Positions 23,135-36,140 of a DNA stretch of 64,000 nt are shown here, one piece after another. The notes under the pieces were generated by a model. It made no database searches. It had not been told where the DNA came from and saw only the letters and a list, made by a program, of their open reading frames with translations. Location: NCBI RefSeq assembly GCF_036669915.1, contig NC_089319.1, forward strand, positions 20,586,885 to 20,650,884. The letters run 5' to 3'. Each line of letters opens with the position of its first letter. Within the stretch, counting starts at the first letter, position 1. The DNA is from Pocillopora verrucosa (Eukaryota; Cnidaria; Anthozoa; Scleractinia; Pocilloporidae). The position numbers were made by a program, and so were the translations under genes.

Positions 23135-26100
23135 ATGTCAGAGAAAAATAGGCCACTACAGCAATTATCTTCAAATTCAATTTCTGCAAAGGAATTAGCC
23201 AGGTAAAGGTGTTTCATGTGTTCATGAAGTTGCTTCTAACTTCAGGTATGAATTATTTCCTAACTCTGCGATCAGTTTCTAGCAATGGAATATTTTTAGA
23301 AGTTTAGGTTTGGTCAAGAAAGGACCCTCGTCCTCAGATCGACAGAAATGTCGCGCTAAGGAGATGAAACAACGTAAGTATAGCATCTACTTTACTCAAA
23401 AGATACATGTATACTACATCAAAATTATTTCGGTGAGTTAAACTCACTGTTGAACTCAAGAGAAATCTAAACGATCTACAGTTTCACTATCAGGGAAAAG
23501 AAACAATTACTTTTCACTGATAGATTATAGGAACCCATAACATCTCTGAATTAAAAATCAGACGATCAGTTTTGTGAAATTTATTAACTGATTATAAGTT
23601 TAATGTAGAATTGAACGACAACTGATCACTTTTCATTCCAAAGTCTCATTCCAAAGTCTCGTCACCATAGATTTTAGGACGTAGTGACCCGGGTCAGTAG
23701 GGTAATTTGGGTGTCGAATTGCAACGTATATTCAATTTCATGATAGTTAATTAATAAATATGTATATTTTTCACTTACTGGCTTTCTTATTTCTATGGCA
23801 GGTCAATATTTTTCATACCTAATTGTTCTTGACTTTGAGTCCACTTGCTGGAAAGACAAGAAAATGAATTATGCCCCAGAAATAAGTAAGTATCAGTTTT
23901 GTCACCAAAAGAAGACCTGCATATTAAAAAAGATTTGATGTTTTCATGTGATGGATGCTAGAAAATAAATCATATTTAATTGTTTGAATGTGAAAAAAAG
24001 AATACATATACATGTATGTAGTGTGGGGGTCCACAGACCAGGCACAGTTTTGGCGCTTGTTGTGCCAAACCTTAAAACATGCTTAAAAAACAGTTATTTT
24101 ATTCTTTTACATTACTTTTAATTTTTTTTTGGTGCATAGTTGAATTCCCTACAGTGCTGCTAAATACAAACAGTGGTGAAATTGAGTCTGAATTTCATAT
24201 GTATGTACAGCCTCAAGAGCACACAAAACTGAGTGATTTCTGCAAAGAGCTGACAGGAATAACTCAGGTATGTTCTGAAAAGCACCAATTTAATGCAGAC
24301 AGAGGCATTCTGATTTTTTTAATGTTTCTCTCAGAAAATGTTGTCAGCTGTTCAATTTATGGAAAAACTAGTCTGTTTGCAACCCTCCTGTTTTTTCTTA
24401 GATCATTGTTCAGTGGGAAAACAAAGTAAGGGCTGCGGGCAGGGATTTAAAAACAAGCAAGTGACTGCCAGAGTTCAGCTGGCTACTTGTAAAGTGTTGC
24501 CAGTTACTCTGGTCAAAATAATCACCTTTTGGCCCTTAATGAACTTTTTAAAGTCACCTACTTTTGTCAAGTCTGGCACTTACTTAAAAACAGTATGAAA
24601 ACCTTGGTTGTGGGATATTTAGAGAACTTGAATACTACATACAGCAACTGGGGAATAGCCTTTCTTTCTTGAATATGTCAAAAAATGTGAAAAGTTTTGG
24701 GCAGAATATGGTAAAACTATCTGGACAGACAATTTTAACCAACTGCACCTAAAGTTATGGAATCATAATCTGAGGATCTCCTTTGCAAAAAAAATTGCCT
24801 GATTAAATGCTCTCCAACTGCAATGTACTTTGTGACAATGTTTCAAGTCCTTAAAGATATTTGCAAATAAACTTATCTGAAAATATCCTCTAGGCTCAAG
24901 TGGATGGTGGTGTTCCCATTGGCACATGTCTGATGCTGTTTGGACATTGGCTACAAGAGATGAAGGGCAAAAAAGGATTCAAGTTTCCTTGTGAAGATGG
25001 ACAAAAACAAGATCAAGAAAACAGTACAGATTGTTGGATTAAGTGGTGCACATTTGTTACATGGTCAGGTAAATGTGATTTCCATCTTCATGTTCTCCTG
25101 GTGCAGTATATGACCAGGTTCTGATGATCAGCAGATTAACCCAGCACTTAAAATTGTTTCAAGATAATTCTCATGGCAGATATAATATCACTTTTTGAAA
25201 TTTATTTTGTGCACATTAACTCCTGAACCTTTCTATTGAGATACCTTAATTTTTTTTGTTGCACATTTTTTCATATGAATAAAGACTGGGATTTGGGAAC
25301 TTGTCTCAAGAATGAATGCAACAGGAAGCAGCTTAGAACACCTCATTCAATGAGGAGCTGGATTGACCTCCAAGCAACATATAGGGTAAGCTGTAAAAAA
25401 CAAAAATTTACAACTGATTGATAATGGTCATTTACTTTTGACAGAGCTATTGTGGGGCTTATCAATTGCATTATCTCAAAGACTTTCCCTAAAGAAGCTC
25501 TCAATATTTAAAAACACAACCCGAGGAGGACTAGGGGAGAGAATCTGATGAATCACTTTCTTGGTCTCTCTCTCCTTTTCCCTCGCTTCAGCCAATGTGC
25601 TCGTTTTCTCTTTGAATTCTTGTCAGCTTATTGTGACATTCTCCTTTGTTCTAATTGGCTGTTAAGATTACTTTGGTTTTTATTTTACAACACTCAGTCG
25701 GAAAACATTCCATCCTCTCTCATGATGAATATATCTTAAGTATTCATTGTGTATACACTAACCAAAACTTTTACTCATTTTGGACAGAATTTTTACTGTC
25801 GTAAGCCCCAGGGATTGGCAGGTGCTCTTCAAGATCTGGGAATCAAGTTTTCCGGAAGAGAACATTCAGGTACTTATCATTAACCTTTTCCCTTGTTGTA
25901 GTTATCTTAAAACTTTCACCTTTAACCTTGTAATTCTTGTTAACGAGAAAATAGTTAAAAATCGTTTACTTGCATGAGCGGACTAGTGTTAAATATCGGT
26001 TAAAACTAATTTTAAAGAAGTTCTACCGTAACATGAACAGAAGAGTAGCTTCTTAGATTTTACACTGAGCTTTCCGAAAAAGAGTTTCATAATTTTTTAG

Positions 26101-28740
26101 CGCTTGCGGAAATAAAAAATTCTATGAATCTAGACTCAAACAGCAAGAGACATGTTCTATGCAAACACATTAGCGATGTCTCTCCTTCTAAACAATGTTA
26201 CCGCCCTTTCTGAATCTTCACATGTGCGCCCAGTCTTCTGGCATGGCTGTCTTTCTGATATCTTACCTTCCTTTTGTGAAAATTTCAATGAGATCTGAAA
26301 CAAGCTGCAACAATTTGTAGACTTCAATGAGGAAGCCTTTAGGAGATGGGGCTATATGCAAAAAGAACGCAGGTAAGCTTGCTGATCAAAATAGATTTAA
26401 CTTTCCTGTTTTTCTCCAGGGTTAGATGATGCCCGAAATACAGCTCGGCTTGCTTGGAGAATGATCTCTGATGGATGTGTTATGCAAATAACAAAGAGCT
26501 TAGACGGGGTGTGTATTTAGTGGGTAGAAATTGTTTCATACACGCATGAGCGGTGTGGCATGCCTTATCAAATGCTGTTTCAGATGAAGCCGGATTTATT
26601 TGACTATTACTAGTAAAGAAATTTATATTCTCTTGACCTCCCTCCGTTTTGATCGGCATAAACAAAACAGTAACTAAATCAAACTCAAGGACGGAATGAG
26701 ACTCTCGAAAAACACCTACACTGCACTCATTTTGACAGTGACTGGTCTGGTCCGTATACTACAACTGAAAGAAAGCGTCCCTAACATTTTGTTGAACGGG
26801 AGAGGTGCGGTCTTAAATTTATGCTAAAAAGAGCTCAGTGGGTGTTGCTCCTACCCAGAGCGCAAACGGAGTTTACGTCTTGTGAAGCATAGTTATGGCA
26901 TTTTTTTTGTCTGAACTTGTTTTCTTTTGTTTTGCGTCACCTTTTTCGGTAACACGAATTAGGAACCGGGGATTTCTCGTCGTGACTTTTGGTCAGTTTT
27001 GGGCCAACAATAAGTCTTTGTTTATCAAAAACGCAATAAAGTCCTCTTCAGTTCAGCTGAGCGTTTAATCTTAGAGTGGTTTAGATTTTTCCCGTGTTCA
27101 AATCGAGTCTGTGAACTTGTACATAGTCGGTTCTATTTCCGAACAATGTAAGTTATGGAATAAATACTCCCCATTTCATTGAAGTTTGTGTCTTCCTTTT
27201 GTCTCCCCTGTTTGTTATTTTTCTTGTCGTCAAAGAGGAAACGGATCCACGTCTTCATTCATTAACGAACCAGTGTTTTAAACGAGAAAAGTCTGCATTT
27301 CACTTGAATAAAGATAACGAACTGCAACCAATCACTGCAAATACTTCACAAGTTGCGATGAAACGAAGGCTTTGCGCATTGTAATGTTCTGGTTATGTTT
27401 ATTAATAGAAGGTAGCAGAGAGCTCTGACACAGACTCCTTAGTGAGATCGATCAGTCTGAGACTTTTATTGCGATTTTCATTTCCCTAGAAAGAACAATT
27501 GATAGCCTTGAGAAGGATGGAAAACAGACCCGGAAATTATGAAACGTTTTATGAACCTGGTATTTCTTATATTTTTCAGATGTTGGAAAAGTTTTGCGAG
27601 ATCGTTACTAAGAATGGTTACTTGAAAACTGGTTCATTGGCTACACAAGACATGAAACCCACAACTGGAACTTTTCTCAAGCATTCCTATGATGGCAAAG
27701 TGAATTCTTTAACAGAGGCAAAAACCCGAAAGCTTCAAGGTCAACAATCTACACTTCCAGAAAGAAAGACATACAAAAGTTTACACGTTTCCTCTGGGCA
27801 TGCGAAGCGTCAGAGCGGAAGAGAAACTACTGGGCTCGGTAGGCAACGCGATGAAGCTGTTAATGAAAAAGCTGCGGTTGATTATTCACTTGGAAAAGTG
27901 ACGATCGCGGGGAAAGATCACTCCGCGGAAATTAAAGGAAGTGAGCTTAAAGACGGTCATGATGCGAGACTTATGCCTCCTGCAACTGGTCTAAAAAGGA
28001 GGGCGCCACAGAATATTGTAGGATTGGCTGCCGCAAATGCTCGCCTGGTATCTGATGAGAGCTTCAACAGCACTCTAAAGAGTCTTATCGCTCCTTTAAC
28101 AAGCTTGTCAAATTTAACGAAAAGAGTAAGAAGCAATTATGGAGAATTTACTCATGAGACACCCAAATCCTCAGGTTCGGGGCTTCTTTTGAAGAGAGGA
28201 CTGGTGAAACAAACTCTTAGCATCAAGCATTTCACAGCACTGGAACACAGCAATCAACGAACATCCCGTGGAGTTGGACAAAACGAAAGCTCCAAGCCAT
28301 GCAAACCAGGAAATATTGAAATGAACGCTGCAACAACACCTTCGCTCACTGTCCAAGCAAATAAAGCTCTTCTTAAAGATAAGCACAGAGAGAAACAAAA
28401 CTTGAACAATGAGAACTGTACTTTCGCACGTCGATTTAATACAAAGTATAACAATTATAAGAAAAAACCTAACCTCTCCACCCCTCCCTCAATTACGACA
28501 AAAGTGAATTCCTCTGTCACCCCACCCATAAATTGTTTTAATAGAGGCGGTGTCACTCCACCGCTGTGTCAGTGTGGGCGCCGCACTCGTCGGAGGTCTG
28601 TCGTTAATCCGGGACCTAATCAAGGCAGAGCTTTCTTTACGTGTTCGTTAAGTCATGGTAGATTAGGTCATGAGACAAATTCTGCTGATAAAAAGGCTAA
28701 AAGAGGGTGCAGCTTTTTTCGTTGGGAGGTGAATCTGTAG
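23135..28740 (+). CDS. ERI2: ERI1 exoribonuclease 2-like DEDDh 3'-5' exonuclease with GRF zinc finger
   Basis: Ten exons... counted here as nine: 23135-23202, 23300-23373, 23802-23885, 24140-24267, 24894-25068, 25285-25385, 25788-25869, 26420-26508 and 27490-28740. All use GT-AG and keep phase, giving 683 residues. The exonuclease domain spans about 50-265. It has Exo I with Asp58 and Glu60 in YLIVLDFESTCW, the middle acidic residue in WSDWDLGTCL (about 177-179), and the last motif HSGLDDARNTARL with His236 and Asp241, which makes it DEDDh. The 416-codon last exon is mostly disordered and basic. It closes with a zf-GRF finger (Cys627, Cys629, Cys652, Cys674; motif CQCGR, FFTC, GCSFFRW), a domain known to bind single-stranded nucleic acid. 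This pairing is typical of animal ERI2. Poly(A) signal AATAAA lies at 28792-28797. Substrate is not known from sequence. Confidence 0.93.
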
Positions 28741-29540
28741 CCTCTTGCAGTCGAAGATGAGCTTTGGCATGATAATAATAATGATAATTGCAATAAACTG
28801 TTTGATGTGCAGTCTTCAGTGTAAATCATGGCGAAAAACTCTTTAAGACATTTAAAATAAATTGGAAGCCGCGTTTCCTTTTGTGTACTGTGTTCGTACT
28901 TAATCACGGGTGGTGCAGCCGGGGCGCAGAGTTTTTGCCACTTCAACACGCACAACCGCATTCAACACGCATCGTATTCTCACTCAGTCAATAAACCTTT
29001 AAGTTGTTCTACTTAAAAACTTCAACTGATGTCCATGGACTTCACTTTCTTGTACCGAACGCCTCCTTTGCGGCGAACTTCACTCATGAAATCCTTCTTA
29101 AGGCCTGAATAAGCCTTTGTTTTGTGCCAAGTCCTCCAAAAAATATTTGCCTTCTGCATGGCTACATCATCCACTGAACTGAGTATCCCATATTATTTTT
29201 AACTTTAACATCTCTGTCATTTTTTTCTTTTCCCTATCACTTGCAATTTTTACCCCTCCCTCTTTTATCACGTGCGTGCAAATCAACTTAAAGAGAAAAT
29301 AGAGCCGTAAAGCCATTTAGTTGATTATGAGAAAGAGCCAAAAGCCTTGAGCTACTGTTGATGCAAATGTACACCAGCCCCGCTCCCAAGGTATTTTTCA
29401 CGAGGCTGAATTTGCACGTGATATCTTTCAACTCATTTCCATTTTACGGTTCCTCGTGGTGACAACTGTTTTACTTCACGGGAAAGAAAGGCAAGGAAAA
29501 CTCGCCGATTTATCAAGTCTTCCGTTCAAAACTGACTGAA
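28741..29540. other. Intergenic after ERI2
   Basis: It holds the ERI2 3' end with an AATAAA at 28792 and a second AATAAA near 28854. No ORF or repeat was recognised in the rest. Confidence 0.4.
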
Positions 29541-31365
29541 AGTATTGAGGAAGCATTGCTTCTATTCTTTGAAGACGACCAGGCCAAAAGGTCTTTCCAT
29601 TTCAATATCTAACACACGGTAAGATACTCGTACGTTTAGCTGGTTGACTTGTTCAGTACAACGCGCTCAACGATTTAGAGAGAATTGTGAATTGATAGTT
29701 AGAATCTTACCGAACATGTGATTGCGAGGAGCAATTCCACTCTCATATCTTTGTTTGATAGCGGTAAAAAAGGTATTTGAGAGCATTTTAAAGGAAAACT
29801 TTTGTCAATAATTGCATTAGTCCACCCAACCCGTAAATGGCTCGATAGGACCGTCATCGCTCGGCGGTAAATTCAAACCGAACTTGTAAAGAAAAAGTTA
29901 AGAATGAATCTATCTGAATTGACGTTTGATATTCCTTGCATGGACGAGGATTGTAGGCAGAAAACGTCTTTATTGTTCTTTGAGAGTATTATAATCATTT
30001 AACTTTTCACTGCAGTCTCGTAGACCTCAGTAAGATAAATTAATTCAAGATTATTTTCTTTTTGCCTCGGAAAATAACGGCGTTGTTTTTTTTTCCCTAG
30101 TAGATGAAGCAATATGGAGGAAGCATCGGGAATAAAGCGTGGGAGTGACCGGAAATAAAAGGGAAAAAGGAAAGAATTACGAAGAGGTAAGCTGTTTAAA
30201 ATAGGTTTACAATCTGTACATGTAGCTGCAATTTTTTTCTTAAATAAGCACAAGACCATCTTTCATCAGTCAGGCCACAAGCCAAACTGTTGAGTCGAGT
30301 AATAACGTATTTGATTGTGTCAGCAAGAAAAATTAATACAAAGGATATGCAAATTGTACGTCAGAGACGACCTCTGGGCACAAAGTTATGTCGCTTACAA
30401 AGAATGATCGGAATGTACTGCGCTTTGAAAAAAGAGTTGCCTTATTAAAGCGTTTCCTTTTAACCGAAAATTGCGGAATAAGTCTCCATTTCTTTTACTG
30501 GCCAAGGAAGAATATCGAGCAGAATTTTTTCTTTCAAAATGAGCATTAATAGTTTTGGAAAAGTATTTGAGAAAATGCTGGGCACGTCCTTAATCGTTTC
30601 AAAATGTCGAGTATTGTAAGTTGCTTTGTTCAGGTGTCGTATTTTAAGGCTAATTGGCCCCGAAATAAAGCCACAGTGTGGGGTTCTAAGGAAATCTTTC
30701 TCGACTACATTACTAGAAATGTTGAATTATCGTGAAAGTGTAGATGCAATGCCGTAATATTTATTGAATATGAAGAGGTTCTTGAAAACTTGATTCCGCA
30801 ACCGAATTTATGTAGGGGTTTCAATCACTTTCTCCATTAGTGACTACCGGTGGCCACGGTTTTAATGCCTTAATGAACTTAAAAAAATGGCTTTCATCAA
30901 TATGCAACAATTCCTTTGAAGAATGAGTACAGTGACCTTTACTCAGAGCTGAAGTTTTAATGAATTGTGATCATATGACGATCATCAAGTCTAGAAAACA
31001 AATTCAAAGAGATAGAAGCGAAATATCTTTATTTACAACGCTTTTATTTCCTGTAACTAAATTGTCGAAATTTCATTTCGTCGATTTTTAAAATGTTCGT
31101 TCGTGTTATATTGCAGTCCTTTGATATCCTTGTGATACGCTGTGATGATGTGGAAAACAAGCCTTGAGGGAAAAGACAGGATCGAACTGAAGAAAGCGTA
31201 GCTTAGTTATTGGAGAAAGAAAGTCGAGAAAAGTGTTAGAGGTAATTACAGTAACTTAGACCTACCAACTACGTTTTCCGTAGAACGAATTCGGTCACAA
31301 ATTTTCGTTTAATTTTAAGACAATTTGTGAAGGAGCTCAAACGCTGATGGAATTAATTTGGCAAG
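29541..31365 (+). ncRNA. Possible spliced long non-coding RNA
   Basis: Splice-like borders are spaced as in a transcript. An exon of unknown start ends at 29618 before GTAAGA. Then come 30101-30186 (after TTTTTTTTCCCTAG, before GTAAGC), 31117-31241 (after TTATATTGCAG, before GTAATT) and 31320-31365 (after TTTAATTTTAAG, before GTAAAC). The 30101-30186 exon has stops in all three forward frames, so a protein is unlikely. A possible poly(A) signal lies near 32090. Splice-site strings alone can arise by chance; transcript data would decide. Confidence 0.3.
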
Positions 31366-32156
31366 GTAAACACATTCAAACGATCTTTTTCAAACGATCA
31401 AAATCTAAGAAAGTTTAGCTATTGGGAGGGACGCTTCCAGTGACTGCTTAAAAATTGGTATCATCGCAAGTGTAGTAAAAACGTCGAGGATTTTTAAATG
31501 CTGGTTTTCAACAAATAATTGGAAATAATTTGGCAAGACAACGAAAATACACTCTCTAATTTAGTGTAAGCTGTTGGAAAGGACACAAACGATAATGGCT
31601 TGAAAAAAATATCTCCAGATCGTTTAGCATAACTTGGAGAACGTCCTGCCAGCATGAAATATTTTACAATCTCGTCATAACATATATTATTGATTATCAC
31701 GTAAATTAAATGGGTAGAAATTATTCGAATATTTTTTTTTGGTTTGTTTTCCGTACAGTCACTGGAAATGCGTTCTATTGATAGCAATAGTATGTCGTTG
31801 GTGTTAACTTTCGGGATGGAAAATTTATATTCATTTATTTACTCAACTTTTTTGTTGGAATGTTCCAACATAGAACTGTTGAAAATGCCACTAAGGCTTA
31901 GTTATTATTGTACCTATACTTAAGTTATTTTAGCCTTTTGATTTTTGTAAATCTTTTCGTTCTCTTGAAATTGTTTCATCATTGTTGAGTGATATGTTTT
32001 TGATTTAGACTTATATTTTTATGATCTCGTGTAAACTTTGCCATATATAAGTAAAGAACTAGCTGTATGAAGTGAGTGAAAATACAAACAAATAAAAAAT
32101 GTGTCCACTATAGTCTTCCTTTTCTCTTTAATTACGTATATAAATAAAAAAAAGAG

Positions 32157-32540
32157 TTGCGCTTTTAAAAGGGCCTGGTAACAAGTCAAAATATAGGCTC
32201 TCTTTTACTTTTTTTTGCGTATGGAGGGTGGCTGAGAGGAAAAAAATTTCTGCGGATTTGAACAGCATCTAGAATTAAAACAAAAAATATACTTGACTTC
32301 TGATAGGAGAAAATCTTAAGTATGGAGCAAGATTTTTCCCGCCAAAAGACTTAGTATATTTTTGGATCAACACCAGACACAATTCAAAAGCGCAGACTTT
32401 TTTTTCCAGGGACAATTTTCCCGCCGAAAGACTTAGATTTTTTTTTTGGCCAAAACTTAGTTTTTCAGCAATGATACATAAATTTTTTCCCGTCAAAAGA
32501 CTTTTTGTTTTAATTGCGATTTGCCCTTTTAAAAGCGCAA
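32157..32540. mobile_element. 384-bp non-autonomous element with 18-bp inverted repeats
   Basis: The left end TTGCGCTTTTAAAAGGGC is the exact reverse complement of the right end GCCCTTTTAAAAGCGCAA. The interior is AT-rich and contains three degenerate copies of a TTTTCCCGCCAAAAGACTTA block (near 32330, 32415 and 32490). There is no ORF. No clear target-site duplication is seen. Confidence 0.65.
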
Positions 32541-35200
32541 ACTTGTAATGCAGAGTTCGTCGCATACACCGTTCGCCTGGGCCTGGGCACGATTATTTTC
32601 CCAATCGGGTTAAACGTAATTTTTGATAAGCTTTATTTCAGTCAACAGACTCCTTAAATCCTCTAACATCATCGTTTCTTGAATCTTGCTTCATATGATC
32701 TTGAGATCTTTCACATCTAAAGATATAAAAAGATGGTTTAGCAACAGTACTTTCGAGTATACTCTGAAGTTACCTATACCTACCCATAATGCCATCTATT
32801 GAAAATTTTCACCTTGTTTTGTTCTTCAGCTGTGTAAGCCAAAACCATTTTGCTAGATTATCAAGTTTCATGTTGCGACGGCTAAAACTCAAAGCCAAGG
32901 AATCTTGAACACATTTGGAGTAGTAACTTAAAGATATTTAAATGTCAAAACTGCTGACCTACAAAATATTTCTGAGTGTCGAAAAGCTGGGTCAGACTCA
33001 AAAAACAAATGTTTCATCTGCATATGAAGAAGCAATTCTACTTTTTCAAATAATTGTTCAGTACATATGTTTGAATCGAGCAATAGGTTGCTTTCACTTA
33101 CAACAACATTGAGGTGAATCATTGTTTTAGAATATACCACACAGATACCAAAAAAATAAACTCTTGACGCGTGACTTTGTCTCAACGGCTGCTCGGAAGT
33201 GAATAGTCCTTGCTATTCTCTTCCGAACCAGCCAATCAGCGTGCGCGAAAATCGCTATTCACTTGTGTTGCATTTGCTAATAATAAATACATTTAAATTC
33301 CATGAATAAAGTCAGTTCACGTTTTCACTCCTAAGATCTAAGCATCAATTCTCCACACTAATTACCAAACATTTCGAATAACTTTAGTTCTGAGAATTTT
33401 GCACCGAGTTCTTTGGTACTATTCTTGACCTCGTTACCTTTTGGCTTGCAAACTTTTGATATCGTAGGGAAAAATTTCCTTATTGGTCATTCCCAGCACA
33501 GAAAATTTATGAAGGATGACGTTCCCAGCAAACGACAAAGGGCGAGTTAGATTGAAATAAAAAAAATTAAAAAATCTTTCCTGTACAGTTGATTCAAATA
33601 TTTCCGTTTTACTTCAAAAATGGTTGAAACGGCGCACGGCAAAAGGTTTACTTTGAGTGGTTTTCCGCAAACCTCATCATTAAACCTTTATCTGTAACTT
33701 TCTAATATTTTCTTAATTCTTACAACTTTGTTTCAACTTAGTACACTTCGGTGAATTAGCCGACAGGGAACTCGAGATCATTTTTTCATAAAAGCTTCGA
33801 TTTCCCCTACCAATCCCTGGCAAAATCCATTTCATGGCACAATTTTCATCTGTCTTCGCGTTATTTTCTTTCGAAAAAATATTTTCAAATCCTAACAAAT
33901 TTACCTAGATCGAATTTCGCTAGTCTTTTTTTTGCTCCACGCGGGTGCAAAACTTTATTAGTTACATAGCGTTTACTTATCAATACAGTGCAAGAATATA
34001 TATATATTCTTTAGGTAATTTAGCGGTGGCATTATTGAGGTGGCTCGTAAAATTTTACTTCCTTTTTTTCTTTAAATGAGTTGCATCAGTTCCCAGAAAA
34101 CGTTGAATAAAGACATTTAAGATACCAAGATACACGCGAGGTCAAAAATCGTTGTCACAACAATTTCAAGAGGCGTCAAATTGTTTCTGATTTCTTCCGA
34201 ACTTCAGAGAGAAATAAGTCAAAAATTCTCGATCCAACCTTCTCCTTTCAAAGTAGTTTAGTTATGGGAAAACAATGTTATAAATTATGAAAAAAAAGTG
34301 ATTAGGATTTATCGACACCTTAAATTTCCTTTATTCATGTGTTTTTGCCACGACAAAACCATCCTGGTTTATTTGTTCTCGGGTAAACAAACTGAGTACA
34401 CCAAGAAGAGGTTTAAATCAACGAGTGTCTCAATGTCACCGGACAATACTGGGACCTGTCAAACCACTCCTCACTTTGCCACGGAAATTAGTTTTGGTAT
34501 CCTTCTTAAACGATTCAGTATATTGCAAAACGTTTCACAGGTTTAAATATATGTTTCTTTTAGACACTATCCTCTGTGAAATATTAGAATTTCAGAGGCA
34601 AAAAGGTATAAGCTACAATTGGCCACCTTAATCACAGTTAATGCTTAAAACAGATCTAAACTTGCTAAATAATTTTTGATGAGCAAAAGATAATCTTCTT
34701 TTGCGTTTGCTTCTCACTGATCAGCCATCGAATCATAAAAGAATATTTTCGAAATTGAAAGTAAAAACTTGAACTTAAGCCCAACAAGGATTAAATAAAA
34801 TAAGTGTTAACCGTCTCTCGGAAAATCTGGAAAAGGAAATACAATAATAAACTGACCTGAATTGACTGAATCTGTTTCATTGAACTATATCTTGTGTCTA
34901 ATACAGTGCCATCCCACTTGATATTCTCTTCCTGAAAATTAAGCGACATAGAAAACATTTTAGAGAAGTTGAACAACCAGTAAAAAATCATAACAGAGTA
35001 GGGTCAGCGTCTCACCATATAACAATCAATTGTAAACAGTTTAAATGCGACGGCGGGATGGCTTTGTGAAAAAATTGAATATCTATCAATTTATTTAATT
35101 TTTTTTTGGGAGGGGTAGGGTGTGGGTTTCGGGGGTATGAATCACATTGAGGGACCGGTCATTATTCATCGGAGGATTTTGGTTGTGTCACAATAACACT
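32541..35200. other. Intergenic, no gene seen
   Basis: AT-rich sequence with only short random ORFs. A small imperfect inverted repeat (GAAGTGAATAG near 33196 and CTATTCACTTG near 33253) flanks a CpG-bearing centre and could be a miniature element. Nothing else was recognised. Confidence 0.4.
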
Positions 35201-35204
35201 TAAC

Positions 35205-35335
35205 GTTTGGAGCATTAGCCCTTTGTCAGAGGGAAGGGTAACGCCCCGATGAAGGGCTAACACTCGAAATGTCAGCCTTTAAACTCTTTACGGTGGCCAA
35301 TTTACGTTTTCAACCCACTTGTTAACACTAAATCA
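35205..35335 (+). repeat. Dispersed repeat with TTAGCCCTTTGTCAGAG core, copy 2
   Basis: It matches 12390-12510 (TTAGCCCTTTGTCAGAG, GAAATGTCAGCCTTTAAACT, TTTACGGTGGCCAATTTACG). Here the left half has an extra inverted copy of the core (GATGAAGGGCTAAC), giving a small hairpin. Confidence 0.6.
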
Positions 35336-35404
35336 CCAATCACATTCAAAGTACTTTAAATCAACCAGTCACAACCAATAAACAATTTACGCCTCCTTTG
35401 TCAT

Positions 35405-35627
35405 TCTTTAACACTTTAATCCCTGAGAGTGACTAACATCTAATTTCTCCTCACAATATCATCCCTGAAACAAGCACTAAGGTCATGAGAATAAAGGAAA
35501 TGATAATTAACTCAAGAACCTCTAGATTGTTAATCAAATTCTCCTTGCCAGCCCATTAGGAAATGTATAGAGAACGGTATGGAGAATATACATGCTGATG
35601 TTATGGTGTAAAGGGTCAATGCAAAAT
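35405..35627 (+). repeat. Dispersed ~200-bp repeat, copy 4
   Basis: The best preserved copy in the window: GAGTGACTAACATCTAATTT, AAATTCTCCTTGCCAGCCCA and GAAATGTATAGAGAACGGTA align with copies 1-3. A truncated fifth copy follows at about 36035-36140. Confidence 0.65.
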
Positions 35628-35662
35628 TTCTCTTTCTTTCACAACTTGGCTATTCTTCCTTT

Positions 35663-35799
35663 GGTAAAATTTCCGCACAGCCCCATACTATTGTAAAACA
35701 AATCTGTTTTCCCAATGGCAATGTATTGTTTTTGTCATTGTTTTCTCTATCGAAGAACTGAATGCATAATGTAGGATGGGGCTGTGCGGAAATTTTACC
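35663..35799. mobile_element. 137-bp inverted-repeat element, first of a tandem pair
   Basis: It begins GGTAAAATTTCCGCACAGCC and ends with the reverse complement, GGCTGTGCGGAAATTTTACC. The inverted repeat is perfect over about 24 bp. The middle holds TGTTTTCCCAATGGCAATGT. It has no ORF, so it is a miniature element needing a transposase from elsewhere. Confidence 0.8.
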
Positions 35800-35804
35800 T
35801 TCAA

Positions 35805-35941
35805 GGTAAAATTTCCGCACAGTCCCATACTATTGTAAAACAAATCTGTTTTACCAATGGCGATGTATTGTTTTAGTCATTGTTTTCTCTATCCAAGAAC
35901 TGAATACATAATGTAGGATGGAGCTGTCCGCAAATTTTACC
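35805..35941. mobile_element. 137-bp inverted-repeat element, second of a tandem pair
   Basis: This copy has exactly the same length as its neighbour, in the same orientation and separated from it by only TTCAA. It differs by scattered substitutions (for example GAGCTGTCCGCAAATTTTAC at the right end), so the duplication is not recent. Confidence 0.8.
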
Positions 35942-36034
35942 CTTTTTTTCTCGGAAATTTTAATATTAATGATTAGTTGGTTATCACTTGCATGATTCCA
36001 AACCGAATTAGACTCTACTCAGTCCTATTACCAT

Positions 36035-36140
36035 TACTAATCCCTAACGATGATAAGCATCACATCTCTCTCAAAAGTATCACCCCTAAATCAAACGTTA
36101 AAGTCATGAGGATAAAGAAAATGATCACGAACTCGAAATG
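36035..36140 (+). repeat. Dispersed ~200-bp repeat, partial copy 5
   Basis: The left half only: CTAATCCCTAACGATGATAA, AAGTATCACCCCTAAATCAA and AAAGAAAATGATCACGAACT match the start of copy 4. Confidence 0.45.
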
